The position numbers were made by a program, and so were the translations under genes. From positions 1 through 64,000 of the forward strand of contig NZ_PQSP01000009.1 in assembly GCF_003991585.1 (NCBI RefSeq): a stretch of DNA of 64,000 nucleotides, in the 5' to 3' direction. The notes beneath the pieces are model-generated. The model saw only the letters and a program-made list of their open reading frames with translations. It was not told the DNA's origin and made no database searches. Source of the stretch: Saezia sanguinis. GTDB lineage: Bacteria > Pseudomonadota > Gammaproteobacteria > Burkholderiales > Burkholderiaceae_C. Positions 33,603-42,621 of the stretch are shown in pieces. The first letter of the stretch is position 1; every line of letters starts with the position of its first letter.

Positions 33603-34406
33603 TCATTTAACGATATCAGCGCCAAACCATTGTTGGGCAATTTTGGCCGAGGTGCCGTCAGCCTTCATGGCATCCAGCGCTGCTTGCAGCTTGGCTTGCA
33701 GCTCGGTATCTTCCTTGCGCAGGCCCACGCCATATTCTTCAGTGCCGAAATTGTCTTCCAGCACGGTGTATTCACCAGGCTTTTGAGCCACGTAATAACG
33801 GCCCACCACTTCGTCCACCACCACGGCGTCCACGCGGCCAATGGCCAGATCCATCAGGGCGGTCACGTTATCGGCATATTTTTTCAGCTCGCCAATCGCA
33901 TCGGCGGTTTCGGTGTCAGCTTCGACTGCGTCCACCGCGCTGCTGCCGTCCTGCACGCCAACCACCCGGCCGGTCAGGCCAGCCTTGTCGGTGATTTCAG
34001 AGCCGGCCTTGACGATGATGATCTGGTGGTTTTCCATGTAGGGATTGGAAAAGTTCATAACCTGTTTGCGCGTTTCGGTAATCGTCATGCCGTTCCACAG
34101 CAGGTCAACACGCTTGCCGGCCAGTTCGGCTTCCTTGGTGCTCCAGTCAATCGGTTTGAACTCAGCTTGCAAACCCATGCGTTTGGCGGCTTCGCGCGCC
34201 ATGTCAATATCAAAGCCGACCAGTTCACCCCTGTCGTCACGGAACCCCATGGGCGGGAAATTGTCATCCAGCCCGATCACAATTTTGGCTGGTGCCGGAG
34301 CAGGAGCCGGGGCGGGTGCGCTCTGGCTGCTTTCGCTGCCTTTGTCACAGGCCGATAACAGCATGGCAGAGGCCGTGAGCAATCCTAAAACTAACTTTTT
34401 CATCAT
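33603..34406 (-). CDS. Polar amino acid ABC transporter, substrate-binding lipoprotein
   Basis: The protein has 267 residues from the ATG at 34406, behind GAAGGACC. The lipobox LLSAC sits at residues 16-20. A linker of repeated Ala-Pro follows, then the family-3 solute-binding fold: IVIGLDDNFPPMGFRDDRGELVGFDIDMAREAAKRMG, DLLWNGMTITETRKQVMNFSNPY and AIGRVDAVVVDEVVGRYYV in parts. The Arg in TRKQ and the Asp in VDAVVVDE contact the ligand's carboxyl and amino groups in this family. It delivers its ligand to the permease encoded next. As a lipoprotein it is tethered to a membrane. Confidence 0.92.
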   Translation of the reverse strand: MMKKLVLGLLTASAMLLSACDKGSESSQSAPAPAPAPAPAKIVIGLDDNFPPMGFRDDRGELVGFDIDMAREAAKRMGLQAEFKPIDWSTKEAELAGKRVDLLWNGMTITETRKQVMNFSNPYMENHQIIIVKAGSEITDKAGLTGRVVGVQDGSSAVDAVEADTETADAIGELKKYADNVTALMDLAIGRVDAVVVDEVVGRYYVAQKPGEYTVLEDNFGTEEYGVGLRKEDTELQAKLQAALDAMKADGTSAKIAQQWFGADIVK

Positions 34407-34934
34407 GATCAAATGGTCCTTCAAATGGTTCAATGGTTTTCAAAAAGCGGTTTCTGGACAACGCTCGCAAAAAGCACGTATTGTCGGCGAAACTCTTGAT
34501 ATTGCTGCACAATTTGCCTTCAACCTGCATGGGCAGACGGCCCTTAATACCGTTGTACCCGCAGGCGTCCCGCCTGCAATGCCAACGGCATAACTTCTCA
34601 TTATATGAATACTGCGGGCCAAGGGTAAAAAAGCGGGCAAAAGGGGAATAAAACGCATAAACAATCCATTTAACCCCTGACGGCCGGTTGCGGCGTATAA
34701 GCATCACAGTCCCCTGCAATGTGCAGGGGCATACATCTGGTATATATCTGGTATACGTCTGGCATGAATCAGTTAAAAACCTGTTCAAGGTTTGCCAAAA
34801 GGCGAAGGCAATGAGAAGAATCACCGCGTTGCTGCTGGCACTGATCAGTGGTATTTCAGGTGAATTCAGATGAATATCAATCACAATGCCGGTGAATGGA
34901 AAAAAGCGGGAGGGTATGCCAAGTGGGGTGTCAA
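34407..34934. other. Divergent intergenic stretch with CCCCTGCA hairpin
   Basis: These 528 bases lie between the binding-protein gene and the next plus-strand gene. They contain an 8-bp perfect hairpin (CCCCTGCA at 34711-34718, TGCAGGGG at 34722-34729) and the 11-bp repeats at 34734-34766. Short frames in the stretch have no ribosome sites or homology I recognise. Confidence 0.5.
34734..34766. promoter_or_regulatory. Three 11-bp direct repeats
   Basis: CATCTGGTATA, TATCTGGTATA and CGTCTGGCATG stand head to tail at one-helical-turn spacing, directly after a hairpin. This looks like a multi-site operator, perhaps for a response regulator. Confidence 0.4.
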
Positions 34935-35396
34935 GTGAAAAAAGTATGGATCTGGATAGCGTTGCTGATGGCCGCCATACCTGCCTTGGCGCAGGATGCT
35001 GGCAGCAGAAATACGGCCAGCCTTGTTGAAGGGCACTGGGCCATGGCAGGTGAGTTAATCGGAATGCCGCAAGGGGAATCTTATCAACTGACGGATATTG
35101 CAGCCATGCGTTTTTCAGGCAGAATGCGCGGTGAATTCCTCTATGGCAACCAGGTGCGGTTTGAACCGGATCTGACGTTCAGAAGTTATTACGCCGCACC
35201 CTGTGGCAATGACTGTTTTCCTTCGACACAGGGAAGGTATGAAATGGTGGATGCCCGCCATATCCGGCTGCACTTGCTGCGCATGGAGCAGCACGGCATG
35301 TGCGGCAATTACAGTAAAACAGTGGATGTTGCTCTGGGCACCTATCGGGTGGAGGAAACGGGGGATGGGCTTCGCTTGCTCAGAGTGCCTGAATAA
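34935..35396 (+). CDS. Small exported hypothetical protein
   Basis: The protein has 153 residues when started at the GTG at 34935, which follows GGGGTG and opens a clean signal peptide (KKVWIWIALLMAAIPALA|QDA). An in-frame ATG at 34896 would add 13 residues in front of it. The mature domain, about 130 residues, looks like a lipocalin-like or META-type beta sandwich (SLVEGHWAMAGE, MRGEFLYGNQVRFEPDLTFRSYY, QGRYEMVDARHIRLHLL). It has cysteines in CGNDC and MCGNY that may form disulfides. No family was recognised. It converges on the large autotransporter gene. Confidence 0.6.
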   Translation: MKKVWIWIALLMAAIPALAQDAGSRNTASLVEGHWAMAGELIGMPQGESYQLTDIAAMRFSGRMRGEFLYGNQVRFEPDLTFRSYYAAPCGNDCFPSTQGRYEMVDARHIRLHLLRMEQHGMCGNYSKTVDVALGTYRVEETGDGLRLLRVPE

Positions 35397-35515
35397 GCAT
35401 AAGCCGCGGACTGGCGCAGCCTCCTTAAGCCGATCGGAAAGTCAGCAAAGAGGCCGCAGGGCATATGCACTGATAACAATGCATACCCCCAGGCCTTTGT
35501 CTACGCTGCTTCTTA

Positions 35516-38500
35516 TCAGAACGAGAACCGCCACCCGGCATTAAGAGCCCATGGCTGCTTGAAGTTCCCCCCGCTGGAGCGCTCAAAGTCCACATAGACA
35601 CTGTGCTGCTCATTCAAGCGGGCCGTCACCCCGGCACCATATACCCAGCGTGTGCCGCCAAAGCTGTCTGTGAGGAAACTGTTATTGGCGGTAAACCCGA
35701 TGTCCCCGTCAAACTCCTTGATATAGGACACCTTGCCGTAGACATTAAACGGCGTGTTGCCGGATTTGACCTCATAGCCCGCCAGTGTGCCAATACGCCC
35801 CTGCGTTGTGGCGATGCTGTCCACATGCACCACCACCCCGTGCGAGCCGTAGAAGCTGCCGCTGCCCTGGTGGCTGTAGCTGAGCTGCAGTTGCGGTTCC
35901 AGGTAAAACCCTTCGCGGCTGGCCTGGTCAAAGTGGAAGCGTTTGCCCACCTCCAGCGATAAGCTGGCGCCATTGGTGCTGACATCGCTGCCGGTCACAT
36001 AGCCCAGGCTGCTGTCAAGCTGGCTGTATTCGTTTTTCATCCACGAGTACTTGACCACCGCGTCCACATAAAAGCCGCCGTCTTCCACAAAGGTGGCATA
36101 CAGGCCCAGGGTTTTGAGATCTACGTCACCATTGCCGGTGTTGCCATAGTCCAGGTCGCCCTTGCTGTAGCCGAACATGCCGCCGGTGTAAATGCTCCAG
36201 CCTTCAAGCTGATCCCATTGGTAATCAGCCCCGATCTGTATGCCCTGGTAGTCCATGTCAAAGCCACGGACGTAGCGTCTGGCGCCTGATTCAAACTTGC
36301 CGCCATAACCTCGTACCCACAGGCCCGCAGCACGCGGGTTGGCTCTGAGGTCGCCCAGGCGTTGCATCAGGGTGTGGTTTTCCATCATGGAAAGCAGGTA
36401 TGCACCCGAGAAGGTGTTGACCTGGCCGGATACCGCATCTGATATCTCGCCGGTGGCGTACAGCTCCCAGCTTTGGGCCCAGGGGCTACCGGTGGTGTCT
36501 GCCTGACGCAGGCCGTAGCGCCAGGCGCCAATATCAACCGGCTCAACCAGGTAGAAGCTGCCGCCGGTATTGGCGGTATAAACCAGCGGCAGGGTTTCAC
36601 TGCCGGTGGTGTTGGTGGCACCGCTGTTAACAACAAACAGGCCATGGGTGCCGGAAGTGGTGCCGCTGACTTCCAGCGTATCGGCCTGAGCGGCCAATAG
36701 GTCGGTTTTCATGACAAAGAAGCCGCCCAGGCCACCGGCCATCTGCCCGAGGTTGGTCACGCTCAAACGGGTGCCCAGGGGGGCTGCGGTATAGTCGACA
36801 AAGCCCTGGTGCAGGTTCAGCGTCGTGAGCGCAGAATCCTGGGTGATGTACCAGCGGGAGTTCAGGCCTTCCAGCGCCAGGGTATTGGTGGCATTGGTGG
36901 CAGAGGTCTGGGTATAGCCGGTAAAGAGCGAGGTGTCGCGCAGGGTGAGGTCGATGGTGCTGTTGTCATCGGCCACGATGGCCCCGCCACTGATGTTGAA
37001 GACGCCATCACCAGTGACCGCAGCGTTGTTGCCTGCGCCATTCTGTCCACTGGCATAGATGGGGTCGGAGGTTTTGGAAGCGTCAACCGAAATGGTGGCG
37101 CCATGCAGGTAGATATGCCCGCCGTCCAAAGCGGTGAGGCCATAGGCATTTTGTCCCTGGGCGCTGATGGCAGCGTTTGCCCCCAGTGATACCTGGCCGC
37201 CTTCGGCCTGTACCGCGTGCGAGGCGTCTCCTGTGGTGCTGACCGTGGCGCTGTTGCCGGCCGTGATGATGGAGGCATCACCCAGCGCGTAAAGCCCGGT
37301 GGATTGCGTGCCGGTGGTGGTGACGCTACTTCTTTCACCTATGGATGTATAACCGCCGCTGAGGGCAAATACGGCATGAGCGTCGCTGCCTGTGGCCGTT
37401 ACCTGCAACTGATCGCCTGTGTTAACCTGTGCGCCGCTGCCATTGGCAACCAGGCCATACGCCTGTTGGCCAGCGGTGCTGACCATGTTGGCGTTGCCTA
37501 AATTGACGGTTGTATTGGGCTGGGCCCGTACGCCGTAGGAGCCATCGCCGGTGGTGTCAATGGTGACGCCGGTGCCGGTTTCAATGACGGCGGCATTGCT
37601 GTATGCATACAGCCCGGTAGATTGTGTGCCGCTGGTGATGACATCGCTTTCGTCACCAATGAAGACGTAACCGCTACTGGTGGCATAAACGCCTTCGCTC
37701 TGGTCGCCACTGGTGGTGATGGTGGCATCGTGCCCGACCCTGGTTTCGGAGCCGGCACCCGTGGCATAAAGAGCGATGGCCAGGTCACCGGAAATGGTGA
37801 TGCTGGCATCTTCACCAATGGTCAGTTTGGCGCCTGAGCCGGCACCGCCGCCGTTGGCAGAAGCACCTGTTGCAGTCAGAACCGCACGGTCACCAATGGT
37901 CAGAACCGAGTTGGCCTCATTGGAATAAACGAGAGTGGCTTCGTCTCCGGTGGTGGAGAAGTAAGCATCATCGCCAATGATGATGGTACCGCCGCGGCGT
38001 GTCTGAGCGCCGCGCGAACGCAGGCCCGAACTTTCAAATACAAAAAAATCGCCCACATGAATTTCAGACGGGCCGCCGTCACCGTCGGACTGCATGCCGT
38101 AGGAAATCTGGCCCGATGTATTGATGGTGACGTGGTCGCCCAGTGTCACGATGGCGCCGCTGTGCGAGCTGACCCCCAGCGTGGAATTGCCGCTGGTCAC
38201 AATTGTGGAGTCGTCATCCAATGTGACCTGTGAATTGCTTTGTGCATTGATGCCGTGGCCCGAGGTGCCGCTGGTGGTGATGAGGCTGTCTGCGCCCAGA
38301 TTCACCACAGAACTGTTGAGGGCACTGATTGCGTAGCTGTTGTTACCGGTCGTGGTGACCGTTATTTTGCCCCCGCTGATGTTAGAGCTGGCAAGCGCTG
38401 TGATGCCGTACGAATATGTTCCCTGGGTGCTGATGCTGACATCTTCCCCCATGACCACAGTACCGCCGGACGCGTAAATACCAATGTTGTTGGTTGTGGT

Positions 38501-39328
38501 ACTGCCCGCAAGGGTCTGGATTGTGCTGCCCGAACCAATTTCAATGCGGCTGCTACCACCGGCAAACACACCATAGTGCGCGCCATAACTGTCGCCTGAG
38601 CCATCATTGGTGATGCTCGCGCCAGACCCGATCACGATGCTGCTATAGTCCCAGGCCGCCTGAATGGTGCCGCTACCGGATGCATTGTTTCGCAAAATAG
38701 CGTTATTGCCCACTGTGACGTTTCCGCCCAGGTAAGAAACAATTGCCATGCCGCTTGCTGCTTTTAAGGCATAGACCTCGGCATCATCGCCCAGCAGAAT
38801 GGTGCCCCCGTTGGCATAAACACCCACTGCCATTTTTGAGGCCGGGTCAGCCGAGTTGCTCACAACGACCTTGCTGCCGCTGAAATCAATGAGGCCGCCT
38901 GTGAAAGTGCGCAGGCCGTAGTTGCCACTTGCCGGGTCGGTGGCTTCACCCTGAACGATGACCGTGATGACCGTGCCGCTGCTGGCAGTGGCGGTTTGCC
39001 CGTTGTTCGCCGTCAGCGCGTTTGTATTGTCGTTTGTATTAGGCAGTGTGATGGTGGTATCTGTGGCAAAGCTCTGGTTGCCGCTTATCGGGCCGGTGAT
39101 GCTGGCCTGCCCGTAAGCCGCGCCTGCGGCAAACAGGCCTAACGCAGCCAGGCAGGCCTTATGCACAAGGGCTTTGCGCCAGTGTGCAACATGTTTGTGG
39201 TGAGCAGACTTGGGGGAGGTATGGCGCACGGCTGTGCTGCTTTGAGCCTTGTGGTTTTTAGCCAGCTCGGATGCAACAACCAGTTGGTTCTGAGAGCGGC
39301 TCCATACGATGCGATAGGTCGTATTCAT
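35516..39328 (-). CDS. Large autotransporter with ESPR signal and beta-helical passenger
   Basis: The protein has 1270 residues. The N terminus MNTTYRIVWSRSQNQLVVASEL is an extended signal-peptide region (ESPR) typical of large type V proteins, and the hydrophobic core ends near residue 74 (AAGAAYGQA). The passenger, about 850 residues, is a long series of loosely conserved 23-25-residue units of the form I-x-T-x-G-x-x-S-x-G-(I/L/V)-x-A-x-x-x-S-x-(V/I)-x-x-G, a parallel beta-helix. The translocator barrel occupies about 1000-1270 and ends WRFSF. A surface adhesin is likely. No protease or lipase motif is seen. Long repeats may allow recombination-driven length change. Confidence 0.92.
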   Translation of the reverse strand: MNTTYRIVWSRSQNQLVVASELAKNHKAQSSTAVRHTSPKSAHHKHVAHWRKALVHKACLAALGLFAAGAAYGQASITGPISGNQSFATDTTITLPNTNDNTNALTANNGQTATASSGTVITVIVQGEATDPASGNYGLRTFTGGLIDFSGSKVVVSNSADPASKMAVGVYANGGTILLGDDAEVYALKAASGMAIVSYLGGNVTVGNNAILRNNASGSGTIQAAWDYSSIVIGSGASITNDGSGDSYGAHYGVFAGGSSRIEIGSGSTIQTLAGSTTTNNIGIYASGGTVVMGEDVSISTQGTYSYGITALASSNISGGKITVTTTGNNSYAISALNSSVVNLGADSLITTSGTSGHGINAQSNSQVTLDDDSTIVTSGNSTLGVSSHSGAIVTLGDHVTINTSGQISYGMQSDGDGGPSEIHVGDFFVFESSGLRSRGAQTRRGGTIIIGDDAYFSTTGDEATLVYSNEANSVLTIGDRAVLTATGASANGGGAGSGAKLTIGEDASITISGDLAIALYATGAGSETRVGHDATITTSGDQSEGVYATSSGYVFIGDESDVITSGTQSTGLYAYSNAAVIETGTGVTIDTTGDGSYGVRAQPNTTVNLGNANMVSTAGQQAYGLVANGSGAQVNTGDQLQVTATGSDAHAVFALSGGYTSIGERSSVTTTGTQSTGLYALGDASIITAGNSATVSTTGDASHAVQAEGGQVSLGANAAISAQGQNAYGLTALDGGHIYLHGATISVDASKTSDPIYASGQNGAGNNAAVTGDGVFNISGGAIVADDNSTIDLTLRDTSLFTGYTQTSATNATNTLALEGLNSRWYITQDSALTTLNLHQGFVDYTAAPLGTRLSVTNLGQMAGGLGGFFVMKTDLLAAQADTLEVSGTTSGTHGLFVVNSGATNTTGSETLPLVYTANTGGSFYLVEPVDIGAWRYGLRQADTTGSPWAQSWELYATGEISDAVSGQVNTFSGAYLLSMMENHTLMQRLGDLRANPRAAGLWVRGYGGKFESGARRYVRGFDMDYQGIQIGADYQWDQLEGWSIYTGGMFGYSKGDLDYGNTGNGDVDLKTLGLYATFVEDGGFYVDAVVKYSWMKNEYSQLDSSLGYVTGSDVSTNGASLSLEVGKRFHFDQASREGFYLEPQLQLSYSHQGSGSFYGSHGVVVHVDSIATTQGRIGTLAGYEVKSGNTPFNVYGKVSYIKEFDGDIGFTANNSFLTDSFGGTRWVYGAGVTARLNEQHSVYVDFERSSGGNFKQPWALNAGWRFSF

Positions 39329-39921
39329 GATACTGCTTGCCCTGTAAAAATAGATGAAGGAACGAACTCTACGGTTCTTTATTTTTTAGAAAAGCAGTTA
39401 GTCTTTCCTAAGAAAATAGTACAGAGGTTTTGATTGATCAGGTATAAACAGAACAACATGCACACAGAAATGCGTGAAATAAGTCACGCTTTTTCGTTGT
39501 TTTTCTGTTGGCATACCTATTGACAGCAGCGGTTTGAACAAAACCAAATTCGGTATAACTTTCGGGTTTAAAAGGTATAACCCGTGGTTTTAGAAAAACC
39601 TGTCCGGCGCTGTTGGTGCCATACTGCACAGCGATACAGAATACGTGCCTGGGAATGTACCTGAGAAGAGTATGAGTATGTAAGGCGATAGATAAGGCAA
39701 TAAGGCAGCCCAATGGCAAGAACACCGCTGCGGGGTTTAGGACATCATCATGGTGTCAGGCCCGGCTGGGTATGAGATTGAGATGGGTTTGATAGAGGAC
39801 TGGATAGATGCTTTGCGGCCTGCAAGCTCAGGCCGGGAGGGCTTCACCAGTGTTGTATATGTTGCTGTTGCATACAGGGGCCCCTGGCCTGTTGACTGGT
39901 GAAGCGGGCGGCAGGGCGAAA
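39329..39921. other. Intergenic stretch upstream of the large autotransporter
   Basis: These 593 bases lie between two minus-strand genes. They contain a terminator-like hairpin on the plus strand (GCGTGA-N6-TCACGC at 39472-39489, then five T) and the nested inverted repeats at 39841-39905. No gene was seen. The autotransporter promoter is presumably near 39340-39430, which is AT-rich. Confidence 0.5.
39841..39905. repeat. Nested inverted repeats downstream of osmC
   Basis: GCTTCACCAGT (39841-39851) and ACTGGTGAAGC (39895-39905) are perfect 11-bp arms. Inside them CAGGGGCCCCTG (39875-39886) is a 12-bp palindrome. The structure begins 17 bases after the osmC stop and may end or stabilise its mRNA. 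Confidence 0.6.
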
Positions 39922-40338
39922 TCAGTTCAGCGTGAATGACAGTTTGATTTCTGCTTTGAACAGCTTGCTCACCGGGCAGTTCTGCTCGGCGTTTTTCGCA
40001 ATCTCAGCAAATTTGGCTTGCTCAATACCGGGCACCTGTACCTTAACCGTTAATTGGGAAGTGGTGATGGTGCCGCTGGCGGGGTCCAGCGTGATATCGG
40101 CCTGGGTGTCAATCTGTTTGGGCGTAAAGCCCTCTTTGGTCAGCAGGCTGCTGAGCATCATGGTAAAACAGCCCGCATGCGCCGCTGCCAGCAGTTCTTC
40201 AGGGTTGGTGCCAGCACCGTTTTCAAAACGGGATACAAAAGAATAAGGTGTGCTGCTCAGGGTTTTGCTTTGGGTGGAAAGCGTGCCTTGGCCTTCTTTG
40301 ATGGTGCCTTGCCAAACTGCGGTTGCGCTGCGTTTCAT
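39922..40338 (-). CDS. osmC: OsmC-family peroxiredoxin-like protein
   Basis: OsmC-type enzymes reduce organic hydroperoxides with a pair of cysteines. The protein has 138 residues from the ATG at 40338, which has GGAGG just upstream. The first cysteine is in [15 protein letters not shown] and the second in [12 protein letters not shown], the OsmC spacing. [17 protein letters not shown] carries the conserved Arg/Glu of the active site. The start [18 protein letters not shown] matches OsmC rather than Ohr. It is cytoplasmic and monocistronic. A longer frame opening at 40437 is not supported by family length. Confidence 0.92.
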   Translation of the reverse strand: MKRSATAVWQGTIKEGQGTLSTQSKTLSSTPYSFVSRFENGAGTNPEELLAAAHAGCFTMMLSSLLTKEGFTPKQIDTQADITLDPASGTITTSQLTVKVQVPGIEQAKFAEIAKNAEQNCPVSKLFKAEIKLSFTLN

Positions 40339-40536
40339 ATTTAAACCTCCAGTGTTTGTGTGAGTGATGATCGTGCAAAGAGTATAGGCGGCAGGGCGGA
40401 TCATGTCGGGGGCATGGTTATCAGCCAGTGACCGCATATATCACTGATGGAATGATGTGCTGCCGGTTTGGGATGTGCTAAAACAGAAAATGATATGCTG
40501 TCCGTTAAAACCGTATTGTGCCAACAGGATGAACAC

Positions 40537-40950
40537 ATGCTGAAAATCATGCTTAGAATGATGCTGAAGGTTCTTATTTACTCAGGAATCGGTATGGCTG
40601 TGTTCTATGCTTTATTTCTGGGCTGGTATGCGATGAAGTACCATAGAATGCATGACAAAGCATCTGCGCTTTGCCGTGAATATCCTGTGGGGATGCCGGT
40701 GAATGCACGCGATGTTGTGCAGCATGCGATGCAGGCCGGGGCCGATTTACTGTGGGTGCACCAGTGGGACGGGGTTCAATATACAACCATCTATCCGGGT
40801 ATCAATGCCTCAGAAGCTCTGCGGCTGATGCAGACGGGGGTCATCAGTCAAGGATGGGAAGTATTCAGGATGGGGGGCTGTATTTGCGAAATTCGTATGG
40901 ATGCCGGCACAGTCATTGAAACAGAAGTGGTGAATATGCCGGATTCGTGA
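40537..40950 (+). CDS. Small membrane-anchored protein, paralogue A
   Basis: The protein has 137 residues from the ATG at 40537, behind AGGATG. One N-terminal membrane segment (VLIYSGIGMAVFYALFLGWYAM) is followed by YHRMHDKASALCREYPVGMPVNARDVVQHAMQAGADLLWVH. That stretch is clearly similar to the same region of the next gene (YHQAHRKAEQFC, LGAPVDVTQVMHSAVQAGADPRQAH). The C-terminal domain ends with a conserved CxCE/S motif (GGCICEIRMDAG). The soluble part is likely periplasmic. Family unknown. A longer frame from 40468 lacks a ribosome site. Confidence 0.65.
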   Translation: MLKIMLRMMLKVLIYSGIGMAVFYALFLGWYAMKYHRMHDKASALCREYPVGMPVNARDVVQHAMQAGADLLWVHQWDGVQYTTIYPGINASEALRLMQTGVISQGWEVFRMGGCICEIRMDAGTVIETEVVNMPDS

Positions 40951-41025
40951 GGGGCTTGTGATGAAAGCCTTGGTTTGTATTGTGGCAGGATTATTTTTTC
41001 ATATACCTTATATTAGAAAGGCCAT

Positions 41026-41427
41026 ATGTCCAGGGTATGGGGTCGTATATTTAAGAGTGCAGTTTATATTTTAGGGGGCATTATTTTGCTGGGCATACTG
41101 CTTATCGGTGTGGATACGTTTCAATATCACCAGGCCCATCGCAAAGCGGAGCAGTTCTGCGCTCAGTATCTTTTGGGGGCACCCGTTGATGTTACGCAGG
41201 TTATGCATAGTGCTGTACAGGCAGGGGCTGATCCGCGCCAGGCACACTTCATGTCAGATCAAAAAAGCGCAGTATATGAAAATCAACAATCATTGGATGC
41301 GCTGAAAGGGCCGCAAACCGGTAAGGTCATCATGGTGTGGAAAACGCTTTTAAGCAGCAGGTGTGTTTGCAGCATTGAGGTCACTGAAAACCAGGTAGCA
41401 CGGGCACATACGCGGTATCTGGACTGA
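41026..41427 (+). CDS. Small membrane-anchored protein, paralogue B
   Basis: The protein has 133 residues: one N-terminal membrane segment (VYILGGIILLGILLIGVD), then the domain shared with the preceding gene, including a cysteine after the YHxxHxKA helix, the G-x-P-V-(N/D) turn and QAGAD, and the late C-x-C motif (SSRCVCSIEV). The pair arose by tandem duplication and then diverged strongly. A mostly periplasmic position is inferred from the single N-terminal anchor. The ATG at 41026 follows AAAGGCC. Function is unknown. It is convergent with the SDR gene. Confidence 0.65.
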   Translation: MSRVWGRIFKSAVYILGGIILLGILLIGVDTFQYHQAHRKAEQFCAQYLLGAPVDVTQVMHSAVQAGADPRQAHFMSDQKSAVYENQQSLDALKGPQTGKVIMVWKTLLSSRCVCSIEVTENQVARAHTRYLD

Positions 41428-41514
41428 CAGAGCGCAACGCCAGCACCCGTTTGGCTATTCAGTATGAACAGCCGCCAGGTGCCGGGTATGCATTTCAAAT
41501 CTATACAGGCGTGG

Positions 41515-42300
41515 CTAAATACTGGCGATCAGCCCGCCATCCACCCGGATCACAGAGCCTGTAATATAGCTGGCGCGTTCGCTGGCCAGAAATGTCACCA
41601 TATCGCCGTATTCCTGTGGTTTGCCGTAGCGGCCCACTGGAATGGAGGCAGTGCTTTCTGCTGCCACTTCAGCAACCGGACGGCCTTCGCGCTGCGCCTT
41701 GGCTTCGTCCAGATAGGTAATGCGTCCGGTGGCAATGCGTCCGGGCAGCACGATGTTGGCAGTAATGCCATCACGCCCCACTTCACGCGCCAGTGTTTTA
41801 GACCACCCCACCAGCGACAGGCGCAGCGCGTTGGACAGCCCCAGATTGGCAATGGGAGCAATCACGCCGGACGATGTGCTGGTGATGATGCGGCCCCATT
41901 TGCGCTCACGCATACCGGGCAGTACCCGGTCGGTAATGGCAATCACCGAAAGCACCATGCTGTCAAAGTGTGTCCGCCAGAGTTCGGCTTTTTGCCCGTG
42001 GGCGGGTGTGGGCGGTGGGCCGCCGGTGTTGTTCACCAGAATATCAACCGGCCCCAGTTCGGCTTCAATCTGGCGCACTTTGTCGTCAATACAGTTCAGG
42101 TCGCCCAGGTCCCATTGCAGCGCCATGGCTTTTTGCCCGGCCTGGGTAATTTTGTCAACGGTAGCCTGTGCGTTGGCCTGCTGGATATCGGCCACTGCCA
42201 CTTTCGCGCCTTCACCGGCCAGCGCCTGCGCAATGGCGCCGCCCAGACCGCCACCGCCGCCCAGTACCAGGGCCACTTTGTTTTTGATTCCAAGTTCCAT
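41515..42300 (-). CDS. SDR-family oxidoreductase with altered active site
   Basis: The protein has 261 residues from the ATG at 42300, matching SDR length; the frame is open further upstream. The Rossmann glycine motif reads VALVLGGGGGLGGAIAQAL, with Asp at the end of strand 2 (VAVADIQ), and NNTGG replaces NNAG. The catalytic YxxxK is not present: the helix where it should sit reads IANLGLSNALRLSLVGWSKTLA, with Leu and Asn at the Tyr and Lys positions. The Ser (STSS) is retained. It may bind a nucleotide without classical dehydrogenase chemistry, or use other residues. It is divergent from cysG. Confidence 0.82.
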   Translation of the reverse strand: MELGIKNKVALVLGGGGGLGGAIAQALAGEGAKVAVADIQQANAQATVDKITQAGQKAMALQWDLGDLNCIDDKVRQIEAELGPVDILVNNTGGPPPTPAHGQKAELWRTHFDSMVLSVIAITDRVLPGMRERKWGRIITSTSSGVIAPIANLGLSNALRLSLVGWSKTLAREVGRDGITANIVLPGRIATGRITYLDEAKAQREGRPVAEVAAESTASIPVGRYGKPQEYGDMVTFLASERASYITGSVIRVDGGLIASI

Positions 42301-42474
42301 GAATATTGATCCCGTTTTTGTTGTTACATGCATCGGCCGCATGAATTCATGGGCGATGTGCGTTTGCTTGTTATTGACACCAGCCTATTTTATGCGGGAG
42401 CGTATGTCCGTAATGACCGGATGTTTATCGCACTGCCGATGGTTATGGGCAGGACTTGCCAGTGCCGCTGCTGT

Positions 42475-42545
42475 CTATAGACATATTGGTTATAAAAAAA
42501 TAAAAAAATGATGGTTTGAGATTGCACAAAGAAGGTGAACAATTG
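42475..42545 (+). promoter_or_regulatory. cysG upstream region, copy 1 of the shared cys control sequence
   Basis: These 71 bases match 44115-44185 at 49 positions without a gap. Shared blocks include CTATAG, TTATAA, an A-run, GTTTGA and TGAACAAT. A common activator such as CysB is the simplest explanation, but its site is not proven. Confidence 0.6.
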
Positions 42546-42556
42546 TTCTCCTTCTT
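42529..42556. promoter_or_regulatory. 28-bp dyad upstream of cysG
   Basis: The core palindrome GAACAATTGTTC is extended on both sides by AAGAAGG and CCTTCTT with one mismatched pair (T/T). Outer GATTGC/GCAATC and ACAA/TTGT segments can extend the stem. It lies 66-93 bases before cysG and may be an operator or leader hairpin. Confidence 0.6.
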
Positions 42557-42621
42557 CGTATTGTGGGGCAATCATGTTTTCTCGGGCCATGGGTCACTTT
42601 CAGGCAGTTCAGGTGTAAGTC

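Larger units (their letters stand above)
42301..42621. other. Divergent region between SDR and cysG
   Basis: This 321-base gap holds the promoter region shared with the sulfate operon (42475-42545) and a long dyad (42529-42556). Confidence 0.6.

Noticed and set aside
35516..39328. CRISPR or satellite repeats suggested by recurrent motifs
   Set aside because: The repeats are in frame and encode the beta-helix units of an autotransporter passenger.
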